A stretch of DNA of 64,000 bases from contig OX485803.1 of the NCBI GenBank assembly GCA_950295325.1, forward strand, positions 62,637,554 through 62,701,553, written 5' to 3'. Each line of letters starts with the position of its first letter. The stretch's first letter is position 1. A program made the translations under genes and the position numbers. The DNA comes from Polytrichum commune. Lineage: Eukaryota; Streptophyta; Polytrichopsida; Polytrichales; Polytrichaceae. This document shows positions 60,358-64,000 of this stretch, piece by piece. The notes under the pieces are model-generated. The model worked only from the letters and a program-made list of their open reading frames with translations. It was not told where the DNA came from and did no database searches.

Positions 60358-61240
60358 ATGGATGGATCAGCAAGGCGCGCAATGTTGGACCTGGAGTTAT
60401 GGAACTTGGAGGAAAAAGAAGCAGACAGACAAAGATTGGTTAAGTATCGATGCCCTTGTAGTATGTGTGCAGGGGGAAAGGTATTGTCTAGGGCAACCAT
60501 ACGAAAACATCTTCGTCGATACAAACGAGATCCCGCATTCACGAAATCCATATTGGTAAGTGCTATATTTGCGTTCATCGAATTCTATTGTTTTGTAGTC
60601 CAATAACTTTAATTTTGATGTTGCAACGATTCCATTCGTGTAGGCACAAAGAAGACCTTTTGTTGAGGAAGCAGCTAAGGCGGCCATGGAAGAGTTTTTT
60701 AAAGAGATGACAACCCCCACACCGTTTCATGAAAATAATCTTTACACTAATGAGGAGCTGAAATTGATGAATTGGAGGGTTGACAAATTCGATGGGCAGT
60801 GGTGTGATGCTCCCATACCAAAGTTTAGTACTTTCAACTTTCATGATAGAAAGTGGGAAGTGAAAATTTCTGGGTTTTTGTTCATGGGCTGGGGTTTATT
60901 TGCAATGGATCCCGCAAAAGCAGGCGATATCCTTTTGCCATTTGTGGGGCCTCAATACACTCGGACAGAATACCGCAAGATGATCAGTCTTGTACCCCGC
61001 TTCAAAAGCTATGTCCTTAAAGCTGAGGATGACATTTACATCGACGGGAGAGTGGAGAGGGGCAATGTTGCAGGATTTATTAATAGCTCCATAGGGCGAG
61101 AGGAAATCGGCAATGTAGTGTGGGAGTATAGTTTGGCTCCAAAGCCTTGGAACAATGACGAATGGGATTTTGTTATGACCATTGCATCAAGGGATATAGA
61201 AGTAGGAGAAGAGTTGTTTGCATATTACTCCGTGAATTAA
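60358..61240 (+). CDS. CACTA-associated SET-domain protein (Cys/His N-module fused to SET)
   Basis: Exons 60358-60555 and 60644-61240 (gt/ag, phase 0) give 264 residues. ATG at 60358 is chosen because the frame upstream has no ATG. Residues about 35-65 form a Cys/His module (CPCSMC, then RKHLRRYKRDP) like the N-terminal transposase-associated module of TNP2 proteins. Residues about 140-264 are a SET domain with its marks in order: GWGLFA (AdoMet-binding), Tyr-containing YVLKAEDD, GNVAGFINSS (FINHS motif, second His replaced by Ser), then DIEVGEELFAYYS. SET proteins methylate lysines, often on histones. There is no stop or frameshift. It lies 620 bp upstream of the TNP2 exon on the same strand. 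A captured gene or a regular element gene are both possible. Confidence 0.78.
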
Positions 61241-61860
61241 AGTTGTGTTATTTTCTCTAAAATATGTCGATCACGCACTTCATTGCATATTTGAATATCA
61301 TCTTGCATTACTTGACCTAGTGAACCCCAACTAAATACACTTCAAAGGACCATAACAGAACGTGTGAAGACAATTTAACCATCTGGATTCCTCATAACTA
61401 TACAAGGTTACTTTGCCGTCCCATGCAATGCAATCTTATTGTAGACACACATACCCGCTGAAAGTAATAAGGCATGTTGTGTTGGAGTGCTTTACTTGAT
61501 GCAGTAATTTGCAATACTGGACACAGTGAACAAGTACTGAATGAAGTTGAAAGTGTCAGAAGAGAACATGTGGAAGTAATGGTTCCTCTGGATTTGTTGT
61601 AAACATACAAGGTTTTTGAATCACGAGAGGTAATGGAATCTTGTTCCTGATGCATTTACATGTTCAACACCAGGAGGCTTCCTGTGCTGGATAGTAAGAT
61701 GTAGCGTAACACATTACTTGTCGTAGTGAATATCAAAGTAATGCTTGTGAAAGGAATAGAAGAGAACATGTGCGCCAAATGTAACCCACTAGATTCAACA
61801 TGTCTCACATTGAGTTACTAAGAGTAAATGAGTTGTTTCTTGTTGTTGATGCACATACAG

Positions 61861-64000
61861 GAGGTCAACAACGACATCTACACTGCTAATCGTGACATAT
61901 GGAATGCGACACAAGAAGGGAGCTACATGACGGTAGAAGCAAACAATGATACGGGAAGAGATGTAGATGGAGATTTATTACAAGAAACAAATACAGAAGC
62001 AGTGGAAGATAGGAGGGAGGGAGTGGAGGTAGTTCGGATGGTGAACGAGTGTTTCAAGAGGTATGATGGATTGCCCGGACACGCAAACACCACATCACGC
62101 AATGAGGGCATGGAGGAAGAAGACAAAGGAAGACAACAAGACGAGGACGAGATGGCCAACATGGAAGTACCTTTACTTGAAGAGAGCAATGAAGAAAATG
62201 ACGATAGTATGGAGGAATTATTGAAAGAAGCGAGAACTCCGCTCTTCAAGGATAGCCCCACCAACCGCTTGCAAGCTATCCTAATGCTCCTCAATGTATG
62301 CAACATTTTTGGAGTACCAAACGCATGCGTGGACGAGTTGCTCAAGTTGCTTAAACATGATCTACTCCCCAGAAAGAACACTTGCCCTCCTTCACATTAC
62401 GAGGCCAAGAAATTGGTGAGGAAGTTGGGTTTAAGCTACAACACTATTCATGCGTGCAAGAATGGTCATTGCTTGTTCAGGAATGAATTGAAGGACGCGA
62501 AAGAGTGTCCCCAATGCAAAGAATCGCGGTATATTCCCGGTAGTGAGAGCATTCCTGTGAAAGTGTTGCGACATTTTCCTCTTATACCTCGGTTGCTCCG
62601 AATGTACCGTTGCAAACGCCTTGCCGAGCTTATGACGTGGCATGTGGAGGGAAAAAGCAATGACAACAAAGTGAGATCGATAGTGGATTCAAAGGCATGG
62701 AAACACGTGGACGCAAGGTGGCCGGACTTTGCGAAGGAGCCAAGAAACCTACGTTTGGCACTAGCTTTGGATGGTGTCAATCCATTTTCTAACCAGTCTT
62801 TAAGTCATTCAACATGGCCAGTGGTATTGTTAAACTACAATTTACCACCATGGCTAGTTACGAAACGGTTTTTTGTAATGTTAACCCTAATCATTCCCGG
62901 AAAAGAAAGTGTGAAAGAGGAGAATATCCATGTGTATTTAGCACCCCTTATAGAGGAGCTTCAAAGGTTGTGGAAAGGGGTGATGGCAACAGATGGATCT
63001 GTTTTGGAGAAGGCGAGTTTAAGTGAGGGGAGTATTTATTCCACAAACCCAAATTTCAACCTTCGTGCGATTCTTATGTGGAGCATACATGACTTTCCGG
63101 CGTATGGGTTGCTTGCCGGACAAGTAACGAAGGGGTATAGGGATTGTCCCCCATGTGGGCCACATGTATCAACGAGGAGGTCCAAGTTGTTGGGGAAGAA
63201 CATTTACCAAGGTCATCGTCGTTACTTGGCAATGCACCATCCGTATAGACGATTAAAAAATAGTTTTGATGGAGAAGAGGATCACCGAGGTCCCCCGCGG
63301 GTAATGTTTGCACATGATCAATTGCGGTTTGCAAAACAAAAAGGAGATTGGTTGGCAAGCTCGACCGAAAACAAAGAAGGAGACAAACTGGATCCAATCC
63401 ACGAGCATGGAGTGAAGAGAAAGAATGCACTCTTTGCATTACCATATTGGAAGGTACAAACTAGCGACTTTTGTTTTACTTTGAGAAGTAATGCATGTCT
63501 ATTAACAGTAAATACACTTTACCGTTAGCGGTAATGCATAATGACTGTAGAAAGTAAGGGTTCGCTTATAAATGCATTTTCATTAATACTCCAATACTTA
63601 TACAAGTAATGGTATAGTCATATCGGATAACTATTGTTTCAACACTTTGCAACAGTTTATTATATGGCATTTAACAGCCAGTGCACTTACCCAAATTTTG
63701 TGTGCACCAACAGGGCCTTCTTATACGCAATATGTTGGATGTAATGCAATGCGAGAAGAACATAACAGAAAGTCTTATGAAAACCATATTTGGGGAGAAG
63801 GATACACTAAAGGTTCGCATGGATTTACAGGAAGCCAACATACGGCCGCATTTGTGGCCCATACCGGGGAGAAAACCAGGAAGCCTCATTTTGCCACAAG
63901 CCCCATATGTGCTCACAAAGAACGAGAAGGAGGTATTTGTGGATGTTGTGCGGCAATTGAAAACTCCAACCCACTATGTGGGCCAATTGCGGAAAAGAGT
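61861..64000 (+). CDS. CACTA (En/Spm) TNP2-type transposase, partial at window end
   Basis: Exons 61861-63453 and 63714 to beyond 64000 are both in phase 0 (acceptors tacag and caacag; donor AAG/gtaca). An acidic N-terminal stretch comes first. Then come HACKNGHCLFRNELKDAKEC with PQC (Cys/His site), the Transposase_21 core (LALALDGVNPF, then HDFPAYG and GYRDCPPCG), and LPYWK joined to GLLIRNMLDVMQCEKN in exon 2. The open frame extends upstream to 61828 only through intron sequence. Its first exon is not directly upstream; the 60358-60555 exon fits by phase. No lesions are visible, so this may be a live transposase. Confidence 0.88.

Noticed and set aside
61923-62780. Long minus-strand ORFs opposite TNP2
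   Set aside because: Shadows of the well-supported transposase frame on the plus strand.
1-64000. tRNA, rRNA, CRISPR array, riboswitch or bacterial operon
   Set aside because: No recognisable tRNA or rRNA core sequences. Repeats are transposon or satellite type, and genes have plant-type introns.

Overview
The window looks like nuclear DNA from a land plant with a large, transposon-rich, AT-rich genome. Three things point to a lineage with swimming sperm (bryophyte, lycophyte, fern, or cycad/Ginkgo) rather than a flowering plant. Two spliced minus-strand exons encode the C-terminal part of an IFT20-like intraflagellar transport protein. A plant-type secreted laccase has six GT-AG introns. 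Many DNA transposons, non-LTR elements and DUF7869-type sequences are present. No rRNA, tRNA, organelle or bacterial gene was recognised. The lineage call is inference; I cannot name the species.

Layout. 1-2456: end of an LTR retrotransposon on the minus strand (gag-like fragment plus a long LTR with 144-bp repeats). 2930-15235: an old tandem duplication (units A and B, offset about 7.4 kb). Each unit carries two TATA-containing promoter-like modules, short MSF[R/S]LWK ORFs and two strong hairpins with compensatory changes, a candidate non-coding RNA or miRNA cluster. Small hAT-like elements sit in and around the units. 15868-19249: a LINE-like 3' fragment, a repeat-flanked element and a foldback. 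19250-22810: a laccase pseudogene with three independent insertions. 24330-25646: a DUF7869-type pseudogene. 27605-32655: an intact seven-exon laccase of the LAC14/LAC15 (TT10) motif type. 36985-38326: a decayed beta-class DNA-methyltransferase-like gene. 38966-43150: Mutator-like elements, one holding a four-level nest of insertions. 45050-49085: a decayed LINE with reverse transcriptase, an unassigned middle domain and RNase H.

49090-64000 is dominated by CACTA (En/Spm-like) sequence. A decayed accessory gene (Transposase_24 and DUF8039-like exons) lies on the minus strand. A TNP2 transposase lies on the plus strand and runs off the window. Between them are the IFT20 exons and, just upstream of TNP2, an intact two-exon gene that joins the CACTA N-terminal Cys/His module to a complete SET methyltransferase domain. 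The first exon is in phase with both the SET exon and the TNP2 exon, so one promoter could make either a SET protein or a transposase. This CACTA-SET arrangement and the duplicated hairpin cluster are the two most interesting features. Most of the remaining ORFs are shadows or repeat-driven.
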